From an uncultured Flavobacteriaceae bacterium (lineage in GTDB: Bacteria; Bacteroidota; Bacteroidia; Flavobacteriales; Flavobacteriaceae), in NCBI GenBank assembly GCA_947489085.1, contig CANLCJ010000001.1:145155-209154 (forward strand): a stretch of 64,000 nucleotides of DNA, written 5' to 3'. The position numbers were made by a program, and so were the translations under genes. Position 1 is the stretch's first letter. The number at the start of each line of letters is the position of its first letter. This document shows, in pieces, positions 25,439 through 33,443 of the stretch. Under the pieces are notes generated by a model. The model saw only the letters and a list, made by a program, of their open reading frames with translations. It made no database searches and had not been told where the DNA came from.

Positions 25439-27352
25439 ATGAGTAAAATTATTGGAATCGATTTAGGAACAACTAACTCTTGCGTTTCAGTAATGGAAGG
25501 TAACGACCCAGTGGTTATTCCAAATGCTGAAGGTAAACGTACTACGCCATCTGTAATCGCATTTGTAGAAGGCGGAGAAATAAAGGTTGGAGATCCTGCA
25601 AAGCGTCAAGCAGTAACAAACCCTACAAAAACGGTTTATTCTATTAAGCGTTTTATGGGGAACAAGTATAGCGAGTCTACTAATGAGGCAGAACGTGTAC
25701 CTTATAAGGTAGTTAAAGGAGATAACGATACACCAAGAGTAGATATCGATGGCAGATTATATACGCCACAAGAATTATCTGCAATGATTCTTCAAAAAAT
25801 GAAGAAAACTGCAGAAGATTATTTAGGACAAGACGTAAGCAGAGCCGTAATTACTGTACCTGCTTATTTTAACGACAGCCAGCGCCAAGCTACTAAAGAA
25901 GCAGGGGAAATTGCTGGTTTAAAAGTAGAGCGTATTATTAACGAGCCTACTGCTGCGGCATTGGCTTACGGTATGGATAAAAAAGGTACCGACCAAAAAA
26001 TAGTAGTTTTTGATTTTGGTGGTGGTACGCACGATGTATCTATACTAGAATTAGGAGATGGTGTTTTTGAAGTATTATCTACAGATGGAGATACGCACCT
26101 TGGAGGAGATGATGTTGATGAAAAAATCATTAACTGGTTGGCAAACGAGTTTAAGGCAGAAGAATCTATGGATTTACGTGAAGACCCAATGTCTTTACAA
26201 CGTCTAAAAGAAGCAGCAGAAAAGGCTAAAATAGAATTATCGTCTTCTGCACAAACTGAAATTAACTTGCCTTACATTACAGCTACAGCTAGTGGTCCAA
26301 AACACTTAGTACGCACACTAACACGTTCTAAGTTTGAGCAATTAATTGACGATTTAGTAAAACGTACCATAGAGCCATGTGAGTCTGCTTTAAAAGCTGC
26401 TGGTTTAAGTAAGAGCGATATCGACGAAGTTATCTTAGTAGGTGGTTCTACGCGTATTCCTGCAGTACAAGAAGCTGTTGAGAAGTTCTTTGGCAAAGCA
26501 CCAAGCAAAGGTGTAAACCCAGATGAGGTAGTGTCTTTAGGAGCAGGTATACAAGGCGGCGTATTAACAGGAGATGTTAAAGATGTATTACTTTTAGATG
26601 TAACACCGTTATCATTAGGTATTGAAACTATGGGTAATGTATTTACAAAACTTATAGAAGCAAATACAACAATTCCTACTAAGAAATCTCAAGTATTCTC
26701 TACAGCAGCAGACAACCAACCATCGGTAGAAATCCATGTATTACAGGGAGAGCGTGCTATGGCTGCAGATAACAAAACTATTGGACGTTTCCATTTAGAT
26801 GGCTTACCACCAGCAAAACGTGGTACACCACAAATTGAAGTAACGTTCGATATTGATGCAAATGGTATTATTAAAGTATCTGCAGAAGATAAAGCTACAG
26901 GTAAAAAACAAGATATTAGAATTGAAGCCTCATCTGGATTAACAGAAGAAGAAATCCAAAAGATGAAGGCAGATGCAGAAGCAAATGCAGAATCTGATAA
27001 AGCTGCTGCCGAAACAGCTCAAAAATTGAACGAAGCAGATTCTATGATTTTTCAAACAGAAAAGCAATTAGAAGAGTTTGGGGATAAATTATCAGACGAT
27101 AAGAAAAAACCAATAGAAGCCGCTTTAGAAGAGTTGAAAAAAGCTTACGAAACTAAAGATTTAGCTGTAATTACTCCAGCTTTAGATAAGATTAATGAAG
27201 CGTGGAAAGTAGCCTCAGAAGAAATGTATAAAGCACAAGCAGAAGGGCAACAACCAGGAGGAGCACAGCCAGGACCAGATGCAGGCGCAGGAAATCAAGC
27301 TAGTTCTGAAGGCAGTGATGTCGAAGACGTAGATTTTGAAGAAGTGAAGTAA
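25439..27352 (+). CDS. dnaK: Molecular chaperone DnaK (Hsp70)
   Basis: 637 residues, normal length. ATPase domain with [17 protein letters not shown] at the N-terminus, [14 protein letters not shown] and [14 protein letters not shown]; the linker [15 protein letters not shown] leads into the substrate-binding beta domain and a helical lid from about 510. The C-terminus is a Gly/Ala/Pro-rich flexible tail ending in EDVDFEEVK, close to the conserved EEVD-like end of bacterial DnaK. It binds unfolded protein segments in an ATP cycle with DnaJ and GrpE, neither of which is beside it here. The gene stands alone between two strong terminators. Confidence 0.98.
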   Translation: MSKIIGIDLGTTNSCVSVMEGNDPVVIPNAEGKRTTPSVIAFVEGGEIKVGDPAKRQAVTNPTKTVYSIKRFMGNKYSESTNEAERVPYKVVKGDNDTPRVDIDGRLYTPQELSAMILQKMKKTAEDYLGQDVSRAVITVPAYFNDSQRQATKEAGEIAGLKVERIINEPTAAALAYGMDKKGTDQKIVVFDFGGGTHDVSILELGDGVFEVLSTDGDTHLGGDDVDEKIINWLANEFKAEESMDLREDPMSLQRLKEAAEKAKIELSSSAQTEINLPYITATASGPKHLVRTLTRSKFEQLIDDLVKRTIEPCESALKAAGLSKSDIDEVILVGGSTRIPAVQEAVEKFFGKAPSKGVNPDEVVSLGAGIQGGVLTGDVKDVLLLDVTPLSLGIETMGNVFTKLIEANTTIPTKKSQVFSTAADNQPSVEIHVLQGERAMAADNKTIGRFHLDGLPPAKRGTPQIEVTFDIDANGIIKVSAEDKATGKKQDIRIEASSGLTEEEIQKMKADAEANAESDKAAAETAQKLNEADSMIFQTEKQLEEFGDKLSDDKKKPIEAALEELKKAYETKDLAVITPALDKINEAWKVASEEMYKAQAEGQQPGGAQPGPDAGAGNQASSEGSDVEDVDFEEVK

Positions 27353-27386
27353 TTACGATTAATATCAATTACTAAAACAGTAGTAA

Positions 27387-27420
27387 AAAGCAGTAAACTA
27401 ATGGTTTACTGCTTTTTTTT
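27387..27420 (+). terminator. Terminator after dnaK
   Basis: AAAGCAGTAAAC / GTTTACTGCTTT stem around a 4-5-nt loop, followed by eight or more T, 35 bp after the stop. Confidence 0.93.
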
Positions 27421-27755
27421 TAAATTTTAATAGACTTAATTATGGGTATTTATTAAAATGTAAGTTCTAAAAGATGATTTCACTTTATTATTTTAAATGT
27501 TTCTCTTTGCTTAGTAGCTAAACTTTCGATATATGTTGCTATAACTTATTACACTAATAAAAACAGCGTATACTACTTTAGTAAAAGAAAAAAATGATTT
27601 AAAAGAAGGTATTAATAGTACAAATGATTTTTCTCTAAAAACCCAAAAACGGAAGCCTATTTTAAAGATTGGTTAAAGAAATAAATAGACATTAACACAT
27701 TTATATAAATACATACTTATGGCTTTATGTTTTTGTAATTATATACACTTATAAC

Positions 27756-27796
27756 TTTGTATATTTATACAAATGCACATTTATACTTTTGTATAA
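27756..27796. promoter_or_regulatory. Pair of TATAC/GTATA palindromes
   Basis: TTTGTATA-TT-TATACAAA (27756-27773) and TTATAC-TTTT-GTATAA (27781-27796) lie side by side; the preceding bases repeat the same pattern. Possible binding sites for a dimeric regulator. Confidence 0.35.
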
Positions 27797-27834
27797 GAAG
27801 ACAAACTATACATTACGCCTGCCGCTAGGGCTCA

Positions 27835-27895
27835 TTTTAAAAATAATCTGATTTTTTTAGTATTGCTATGAAGAAAAAATCAAATTATTTTAAAA
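27835..27895. repeat. AT-rich inverted repeat with ~22-nt arms
   Basis: The arm beginning TTTTAAAAATAATCTGAT (27835 on) pairs, with two changes, with the one ending AATCAAATTATTTTAAAA near 27895, around a 15-nt centre AGTATTGCTATGAAG. The GCTATGAA in the centre resembles the core of the 160-bp repeat family, so it could be a shrunken relative; this is weak. Confidence 0.4.
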
Positions 27896-27900
27896 ACGGA

Positions 27901-27993
27901 AAATACAAGAGTAAAATTTACTCTTGTATTTACTACAGAGGTAAATTTTAACTATATTTACCCTCGTTAATAAAACGTGAGTAATTATTACCC
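27901..27993 (+). promoter_or_regulatory. Row of three GAGTAAA-type palindromes in front of fic
   Basis: Three palindromic sites with related half-sites: a perfect 15-bp-armed one at 27901-27931 with core GAGTAAA-A-TTTACTC; GAGGTAAAT...ATTTACCCTC at 27938-27965; and GAGTAATTATTACCC at 27979-27993. Their centres (27916, 27951.5, 27986) are about 35 bp apart and the last ends 9 bp before the ATG of fic. This is the look of cooperative operators for autoregulation. The Fic protein itself carries a C-terminal winged-helix-like region that could bind them. Confidence 0.6.
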
Positions 27994-28002
27994 TTGCTCA
28001 AA

Positions 28003-29088
28003 ATGACAGATTTTAATAGAGATACGCCATACAATAGCTTACCGCTATTACCTCCAAGTATAACGTTAGAAACGACAAAAGTTTTACGTAAAACTATTGA
28101 CGCCAGTAGAGCATTAGCGCAGCTTAATGGTATGCTAACTAATTTACCAAATCCAACGTTATTTTTAGATACAATCCATCTACAAGAAGCAAAAACAAGC
28201 TCCGAAATAGAAAACATTATTACAACTAACGATGATTTATATAAATCTTTAGTTGCTGATAAAAAGTTTGATAACCCAGCTACAAAAGAAGTACTAAGCT
28301 ATAAAGAAGCACTTTGGAATGGCTTGCATGATATAGAAAAACGCCCTTTTATAAGTACAAATTTATGTATAGATATTGTACAAAGCATTAAAAAAAACAC
28401 CGCGGGTATTAGAACAACTCCAGGAACTACTTTAAAAAATACCAAAGGAGAAATAATATATACACCACCAACAGGAGAAACTATAATACGTGAAAAGTTA
28501 TCTAATTTAGAAACTTTTATTAATGAAAACAACACCATAGACCCTTTAATAAAAATGGCATTAATGCATTATCAATTTGAAGCCATACACCCATTTAGTG
28601 ATGGTAATGGTAGAACTGGGCGTATTTTATTATTACTCTATTTAAAAATAGAAAAACTATTAGATATTCCTGCAATTTATTTAAGTGAGTATATCATAAG
28701 AAACAAAGCAGATTATTACAAAAAGTTGCGAGAAGTTACTGAAAGCAATAATTGGGAATCTTGGATATTATATATGCTTGAAATGGTAGAATATACTGCT
28801 AATAAAGGGTTGCAAAGACTAAAGGAAGTAACAGCGCTAATGGATAAAATTGGAGCAGAAATAAAAGAAGCTTTACCTAAAGTATATAGCAAGGAATTAA
28901 TTGAAATTTTATTCAGATTACCATACACCAAAAAACAATTTTTAATTGATGAAAAATTAGGAACATCTAAAACAGTAGGTAATTATTTAATAGCCCTAGA
29001 AAAAGCAGGTTTTCTAATTTCTGAAAAAGTAGGGAAAGAAAAATTATACCTTAATCATAGATTAATGGCTGTTTTAGAACAAGCATAA
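28003..29088 (+). CDS. Fic family protein (class II, N-terminal inhibitory helix, C-terminal wHTH)
   Basis: 361 residues from the ATG at 28003; a TTG at 27994 lies inside the last palindrome and is unlikely. The Fic/DOC N domain holds the inhibitory motif SSEIEN (Ser66-Asn71, pattern S/T-xxx-E-G/N), so this is a self-inhibited class II protein. The catalytic motif HPFSDGNGRTGR (His196-Arg207) is complete, so AMP transfer from ATP to a target hydroxyl is expected. Residues about 290-361 look like a winged helix (KKQFLIDEKLGTSKTVGNYL, then GFLISEK). As known for class II Fic proteins, Fic genes of this type often sit inside type I R-M loci; here the first codons of hsdM follow 23 bp later, but the rest of that locus is gone. 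Confidence 0.92.
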   Translation: MTDFNRDTPYNSLPLLPPSITLETTKVLRKTIDASRALAQLNGMLTNLPNPTLFLDTIHLQEAKTSSEIENIITTNDDLYKSLVADKKFDNPATKEVLSYKEALWNGLHDIEKRPFISTNLCIDIVQSIKKNTAGIRTTPGTTLKNTKGEIIYTPPTGETIIREKLSNLETFINENNTIDPLIKMALMHYQFEAIHPFSDGNGRTGRILLLLYLKIEKLLDIPAIYLSEYIIRNKADYYKKLREVTESNNWESWILYMLEMVEYTANKGLQRLKEVTALMDKIGAEIKEALPKVYSKELIEILFRLPYTKKQFLIDEKLGTSKTVGNYLIALEKAGFLISEKVGKEKLYLNHRLMAVLEQA

Positions 29089-29111
29089 GTATTAAAAAAG
29101 ATTAAAAATAA

Positions 29112-29219
29112 ATGACAAGCAACAACCAAAGAGCCGAATTACAAAATCAAATTTGGAAAATAGCCAACGATGTACGTGGTTCTATCAGGGCAAACGCATT
29201 AAACTTTTATAAGATTTAA
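29112..29219 (+). pseudogene. hsdM: hsdM (type I R-M methylase) remnant, only the first ~24 codons
   Basis: The ATG at 29112 opens MTSNNQRAELQNQIWKIAND and VRGS, the N-terminal signature of type I restriction-modification methylase subunits, where the family continues with a VDGWDFKQYVLG-like stretch. Here the frame passes into unrelated sequence after GGTTCTAT at about 29185 and stops after 35 codons. The break coincides with the CAGGGC that looks like the end of an ISAs1-type element, so insertion followed by deletion destroyed the gene. It is 23 bp behind fic in the same direction. Confidence 0.8.
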
Positions 29220-29427
29220 GACTTTTATTAAATAGTGATTATCCCATCCAGCCTTAAGTCTTCTGCTTTTGACTCCTACTTTACTTGATTTTTCATTTTT
29301 AAGTAGATTCAAAGCAATTTTGTTGAGTATAGAGAAATTTTGAGCAGCATAATTAGTTCTTTTTCTAGAAGCACCTTCGCCAAAGGCAACATCCAAAGTC
29401 CAATGTAATTTATTTTCAATATACTTT
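29186..29427 (-). mobile_element. ISAs1-family insertion sequence, 3' remnant
   Basis: On the minus strand an open frame from 29426 to the stop at 29199 reads YIENKLHWTLDVAFGEG, then RKRTNYAAQNFSILNKI and LKAGWDNHYLIKVL, the C-terminal part of ISAs1-type transposases (the Glu in AFGE fits the last residue of the DDE triad). A stop codon and unrelated DNA precede it, so about 300 residues are missing. The outer edge CAGGGC at 29186-29191 is probably the element's terminal repeat and forms the junction with hsdM. Confidence 0.8.
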
Positions 29428-29895
29428 CAATGGCATTGTTAGTAAGTATAACGGGAATAAATATGTTCGACATTTTACTTATTGGAGTTAATTACGTTGT
29501 ATGCACTTTGGACAGCTTACAAACTGTAATATCTAAAATAAACTCTTAAAACAATGTTTTCCTACTGTTTTCTTAGAATAAGTAAACGCTGAGGTTAAGA
29601 ATAACCAACAAGTTTCCTTACTCTTACGTGAATACCTTTAGACAGTAATTAGAGTTATACAAAAAATACAAGCCTAATGTCAAAAATAAAGACGTTTAAA
29701 ACCACTATCCATTTAAAACTGAAGACACACATTTTAGAAGTATAAACCGTTAAAAATTTACGCCATCACACGCATTAATTCACATGACTTAATAGTTTTA
29801 TAAAAATGTCTGAAAAGGATGTAAGTCTAAAAGTTTTTTAGAGACTACAAGCTTACCAAACACAAAATTAATTAACGACCAAAACCACATACAAA
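29428..29895. other. Gene-free stretch between the IS remnant and gap
   Basis: AT-rich, no ORF that I can support, no clear terminator. It probably consists of decayed accessory DNA plus the promoter of gap; no full TAnnTTTG box was found. Confidence 0.4.
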
Positions 29896-30894
29896 ATGAA
29901 AATTGCAATTAACGGAATGGGACGCATCGGAAGAGCTGCGCTCAAAGTAATTTTAGAAAATCCAGAATTAGAACTAGTCGCGGTAAATGATATTGTTGCT
30001 ATCGAGAACGTAAGCTATCTTTTGAACTATGATACCGTGTACGGAAAATATGAGTACAAAGTAACACACACTGATAAGGCGTTAGAAATAAATGGAAAAA
30101 CCATCCCATTTTACAGCGAGCGTAGCCCAGAAGAACTGCCTTGGAAAGCACATAAAGTAGACTTAGTTATAGAAAGTACAGGTGTTTTTACAGGCTATGA
30201 AGATGCAGAACGCCATATTAAGGCTGGAGCAAAAACAGTTATTATTTCGGCACCTACAAAAAGTGTTGAAGCGCCTACGGTTGTACACGGTGTAAACACG
30301 GAGGCAGGACATACCTCTGTATTCTCTTGCGCCAGTTGTACCACGAATAACATCAGCCCAATTGTTGAAATTTTAGGAAGACGACTTGGAATCAAAAAAG
30401 CCATAATGACAACTGTTCACGCCTATACTGCATCGCAAGCAGCAGTAGATGGTCCTAGCAAAAAGAACTTTAGAATGGGACGTGCTGGAGCGGCAAATAT
30501 CATCCCAACAACAACGGGAGCAGCAATCGCTACAACAAAAGCATTACCAGAATACGAAGGAAAATTTGATGGTATTGCCATTAGAGTTCCTATTCCTGTA
30601 GGCTCTTTATCCGACATGACTTTCGTGATGGATAAGGCAGTAACTATTGAACAAGTAAATACCATTTTAGAGGAAGAAGCAAAAACAGATCGTTATAAAA
30701 ATGTTATCGATACAACCTATGATCCTATTGTATCTTCAGACATTATAAAAAGTCCTTTTGCATCTACTGTAGACTTAAGTATGACTCGCGTGGTAGATGG
30801 AGATTTATTAAAAGTAATGACTTGGTATGATAACGAATGGGGATTTACAAACCAAATGATAAGACAGATTATTGACATTAAAAATAATAAGTAA
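29896..30894 (+). CDS. gap: Type I glyceraldehyde-3-phosphate dehydrogenase
   Basis: 332 residues, normal length. It oxidises glyceraldehyde-3-phosphate to 1,3-bisphosphoglycerate with NAD+ or works in reverse. Rossmann motif NGMGRIGR at the N-terminus; Asp in AVNDI suggests NAD+ rather than NADP+. The catalytic Cys148 lies in FSCASCTTNNISP; most type I enzymes read SNASCTTNCLAP, so the Asn three before the nucleophile is Cys145 and the conserved second Cys is Asn. HAYT, the glycerophosphate-binding RMGRAGAANIIPTTTGAA and WYDNEWG are intact. It stands alone, without pgk, behind a decayed accessory stretch, so it may be a secondary isozyme. Confidence 0.95.
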   Translation: MKIAINGMGRIGRAALKVILENPELELVAVNDIVAIENVSYLLNYDTVYGKYEYKVTHTDKALEINGKTIPFYSERSPEELPWKAHKVDLVIESTGVFTGYEDAERHIKAGAKTVIISAPTKSVEAPTVVHGVNTEAGHTSVFSCASCTTNNISPIVEILGRRLGIKKAIMTTVHAYTASQAAVDGPSKKNFRMGRAGAANIIPTTTGAAIATTKALPEYEGKFDGIAIRVPIPVGSLSDMTFVMDKAVTIEQVNTILEEEAKTDRYKNVIDTTYDPIVSSDIIKSPFASTVDLSMTRVVDGDLLKVMTWYDNEWGFTNQMIRQIIDIKNNK

Positions 30895-30925
30895 TGCGTT
30901 AAGGGGAGGTTTTAAACGAGCAAAT

Positions 30926-30969
30926 CACTTTTCTGTACCATAATATAACAATGATGCTGCAGAAAAGTG
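30926..30969. repeat. Perfect 12-bp inverted repeat with long loop
   Basis: ATCACTTTTCTG (30926-30937) and CAGAAAAGTGAT (30958-30969), 20-nt loop, no T run behind it. It lies between gap and repeat copy B. Could stabilise the mRNA end. Confidence 0.5.
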
Positions 30970-31002
30970 ATAAAAAATGTAACGTAAGACAGTCTTAATA
31001 AT

Positions 31003-31162
31003 GAAGTGATTTCAACTTTTTTCAATTCGCTATAAAAATCTTCTTTTTCATTCAATTTTTATCTTTTTCTTATTCCATAGCGCTGCTATGAACTTCTAAA
31101 ACACTTCAATTGAACAAAAAATCTAGAATTTTCGCTAGAATCAAAAAAGTTTAAATCACTTC
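31003..31162 (-). repeat. Palindromic intergenic element, copy B (inverted)
   Basis: Read on the minus strand it matches copy A (1697-1862) through its whole length, including GATTCTAGCGAAAATTCTAG and the core GAAGTTCATAGCAGCGCT. Its own ends, GAAGTGATTTCAACTTTTTT and the complement of AAAAAAGTTTAAATCACTTC, are close inverted repeats. The core contains the hairpin CATAGC-AGC-GCTATG. No ORF. Confidence 0.85.
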
Positions 31163-31199
31163 AATGCTACAGAATTATTTATAAAAAGAGAGTCTAAAG

Positions 31200-31224
31200 C
31201 TGCACATTCTTGAGCAATGTGCAG
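31200..31224 (+). terminator. Hairpin followed by TATTTT
   Basis: CTGCACATT / AATGTGCAG around CTTGAGC, followed by a weak T-rich tail. May end a transcript that runs from gap through repeat copy B, or a small RNA. Confidence 0.4.
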
Positions 31225-31599
31225 TATTTTGACACTAAAACATGGTGGTTGGCCTCTGCGTTTCACTTTGCATTCTAATACAACAGAAACGTTTAATGCG
31301 CCATCAGATTAACTCAATTTTAGGAATCCTATAAGCGCTAATACGGCCATTGAGAAAGGGCACACCGCATGAAATATTTAAGCTAAAACAATACGTAATG
31401 CGTGTAACGCATATGTAATACTTGTTTCTCGGAGAAAATCAGCCTACTTACTATAAATATTCCATATTAATTTTCAAATTATTCTCATTAAGAAACTACT
31501 CATAAATATGCTTTCGAAAAGGCATTTGAAGCACTAAAAAAATACTATTTAAAATACAATTTATGGTAGAGGTGCTTGAGCAAAAACTAACTTAGTACA

Positions 31600-32694
31600 A
31601 TGAAAAATCTTATTAAAATCATCATTTTCTTGCTCGTAACAAGCGTTGTGGCACAAGAAAAAAAACATGTACAACCCTTAAAACGTGTTATACCTGTAAA
31701 CATCTCTTCTGCAGAAAGAAGTGTAGCCACTGTTTACGAAAAAGCATTACCAGCAGTAGTAACTATATTTACATCGAGTACAGCGCCTTCAGAAAAAGGA
31801 TTACGTAAAGGTAACGGTTTGGGCTCTGGTGTATTAATTTCAAACGACTGCCACATCCTTACAGCAGCACACGTCGTAGCTGGTAATTCAGACATCTTGG
31901 TAAAAACTCAAGACGGCAAAATGCGTAAAGCAATCGTGCTTTTTAGTGAGGAAAACGCAGATATTGCTTTACTTAAACTAGACATACCAGATAGTACACT
32001 TGTACACGCAACCCTTGGGGATTCAGACAAGCTAGCAGTGGGACAAAATATTTATGCCATAGGCAGCCCTTATGGAATGGAAAATTCATTTTCGTCAGGT
32101 ATTATTTCTGCTTTTAGAGGCTTTAATAAAATTTATGATGGTACGGTTAAAGTAGAGTTTATACAGACAGATGCGGCTATAAACTCAGGTAATAGTGGTG
32201 GGCCACTTTTTAACTCTAACGGAGAAGTTATAGGTATTGCTTCCAGTATCCTTACCGTTTCAGGCGGTTTTCAAGGTATCGGTATGGCTGTTACTATTAA
32301 CACGGCTAAAGATTTATTGTCTTTTGAAAATAGACCTTGGATAGGTGTAAACGGTTTACTGCTTGTGCGTAAAGAACTAGAGCACCTCTTTAACCATTCC
32401 TTAGAAGGAGGTGTACTAGTACAAAGTGTAGCTATAGGCAGTCCAGCCCATAAAGTTGGACTTAGAGCAGGAGACATCAAAGCAGTCGTAAATGGTCGCG
32501 AGTTGTTTTTGGGAGGAGATCTCATTGTGTCTATAGAAAACCATAACACCTGCCATATAGATTGTATGGAAGCTACAAGACATTTACTCCAAGATAAAGA
32601 TAATCTGGAAATCAAGTATATGAGAGACGGCCAGATGTTAACTGCGGTTCTGGATGTTTCGGAATCTCGTAAAAACTTTTTAGAAAAAAAGTAA
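31600..32694 (+). CDS. Trypsin-like S1C protease with one PDZ domain (HtrA-like)
   Basis: 364 residues with a signal peptide (about 1-19, ending VVAQ), so periplasmic. Catalytic triad of the S1C family: His in ILTAAHVV, Asp in ENADIALLKL, Ser in NSGNSGGPLFNS. A single PDZ domain covers about 255-355 (RPWIGVNG, LRAGDIKAVVNG). Shorter than DegP and with one PDZ, closer in layout to DegS, though it has a cleavable-looking signal. HtrA proteins digest misfolded periplasmic proteins. It is separate from the two-PDZ DegP at 48067. Confidence 0.9.
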   Translation: MKNLIKIIIFLLVTSVVAQEKKHVQPLKRVIPVNISSAERSVATVYEKALPAVVTIFTSSTAPSEKGLRKGNGLGSGVLISNDCHILTAAHVVAGNSDILVKTQDGKMRKAIVLFSEENADIALLKLDIPDSTLVHATLGDSDKLAVGQNIYAIGSPYGMENSFSSGIISAFRGFNKIYDGTVKVEFIQTDAAINSGNSGGPLFNSNGEVIGIASSILTVSGGFQGIGMAVTINTAKDLLSFENRPWIGVNGLLLVRKELEHLFNHSLEGGVLVQSVAIGSPAHKVGLRAGDIKAVVNGRELFLGGDLIVSIENHNTCHIDCMEATRHLLQDKDNLEIKYMRDGQMLTAVLDVSESRKNFLEKK

Positions 32695-33443
32695 AATCAC
32701 CATTGTAAAACCAAACAGATGCATACTGCCCAACAAAGCAACATTACTGTTGGTGTATATATGCACAGTAACAGAGGAGCTAGTTTCTAGTTTGTAACTA
32801 GTATCGAGTTGGAGTAAGCAAGCAGAACATCTATAAGAAACACTTTTACATAATTGTAAAAGTGTTTTGTGTTTTACACGGCCTTTGTTAGGAAATTTAG
32901 CAATACCGTTAAGCCCTTTTAGTATTATTGGGGCTTTTAGAAGCTCTCTATCTTCCGTTTCTCCGAGTTAATAGCCGCCAGTAGCCTCCAATGCCTCAGT
33001 CCGTTTTTTAATCATATCAACATTAGGTTGTACTTCATCTGGTTTTAAAAATTAATTGTTACGATATATCGATTCAAGCAATCAAGGAGATTCAAAGATA
33101 AAATTACATGTTAATATTAAAGGACGACTTAACGACTGTTTAGGAGTCATTTTTTTGTGATAAGATCTAATAGTTTTAAGGTATGTTTTGACATTTAAGC
33201 TCAAGCAAAACAAATAATTTTTAACTGTAATGTGCTGTAGTTTTACGAGATGTGTGTTTTAAGAAAACTGTAAAATACGAACCCAATCAATGCATATAAT
33301 GTAGCGTTTCGCATAGTAGTTTGCAATATATTTAGCATTTGTATCTAAAATAAAAACAAGTACTTCGGGAGATAACGTATTGAACATCGTAATACAATAA
33401 ATTTTTGGTCCTTTAAATTGTAACAGGTGCATACTTTAGTGGT
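32695..33443. other. 749-bp gene-free region with a likely gene fragment
   Basis: After the terminator at 32838-32870 a second hairpin (AAGCCC at 32911 / GGGCTT near 32931) is seen. On the minus strand 32968-33051 an open stretch reads KPDEVQPNVDMIKKRTEALE and ATGGY before a stop, which looks like the end of a real protein but has no start and was not identified. Otherwise nothing is recognised up to the transporter gene. Confidence 0.5.
32838..32870 (+). terminator. Intrinsic terminator downstream of the HtrA-like gene
   Basis: Perfect 13-bp stem AAACACTTTTACA (32838-32850) / TGTAAAAGTGTTT (32855-32867) with a TAAT loop and T-rich tail, 144 bp after the stop codon. Confidence 0.85.

Larger units (their letters stand above)
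27353..28002. other. 650-bp accessory-region spacer upstream of fic
   Basis: After the dnaK terminator come about 300 bp with short broken coding-looking frames (for example an open frame ending near 27685), a cluster of TATAC/GTATA palindromes (27756-27796), a long AT-rich inverted repeat (27835-27895) and the palindrome row at 27901-27993. It looks like decayed accessory DNA plus the fic control region. Confidence 0.5.
30895..31599. other. 705-bp region with two hairpins and palindromic repeat copy B
   Basis: Holds a 12-bp-armed inverted repeat at 30926-30969 (ATCACTTTTCTG / CAGAAAAGTGAT), repeat copy B (31003-31162), and a hairpin CTGCACATT / AATGTGCAG at 31200-31224 followed by TATTTT. 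The remaining 375 bp before the protease gene show nothing I recognise. Confidence 0.6.

Noticed and set aside
27753..27993. CRISPR array
   Set aside because: The repeats are palindromic, of unequal length and not separated by uniform spacers; no cas gene is near.
27994..28002. TTG start for fic at 27994
   Set aside because: It lies directly after an operator-like palindrome and only 9 bp before a good ATG; the ATG at 28003 gives the usual N-terminus.
29112..29219. A functional type I restriction-modification system
   Set aside because: Only the first 24 codons of hsdM remain; hsdS and hsdR are absent.
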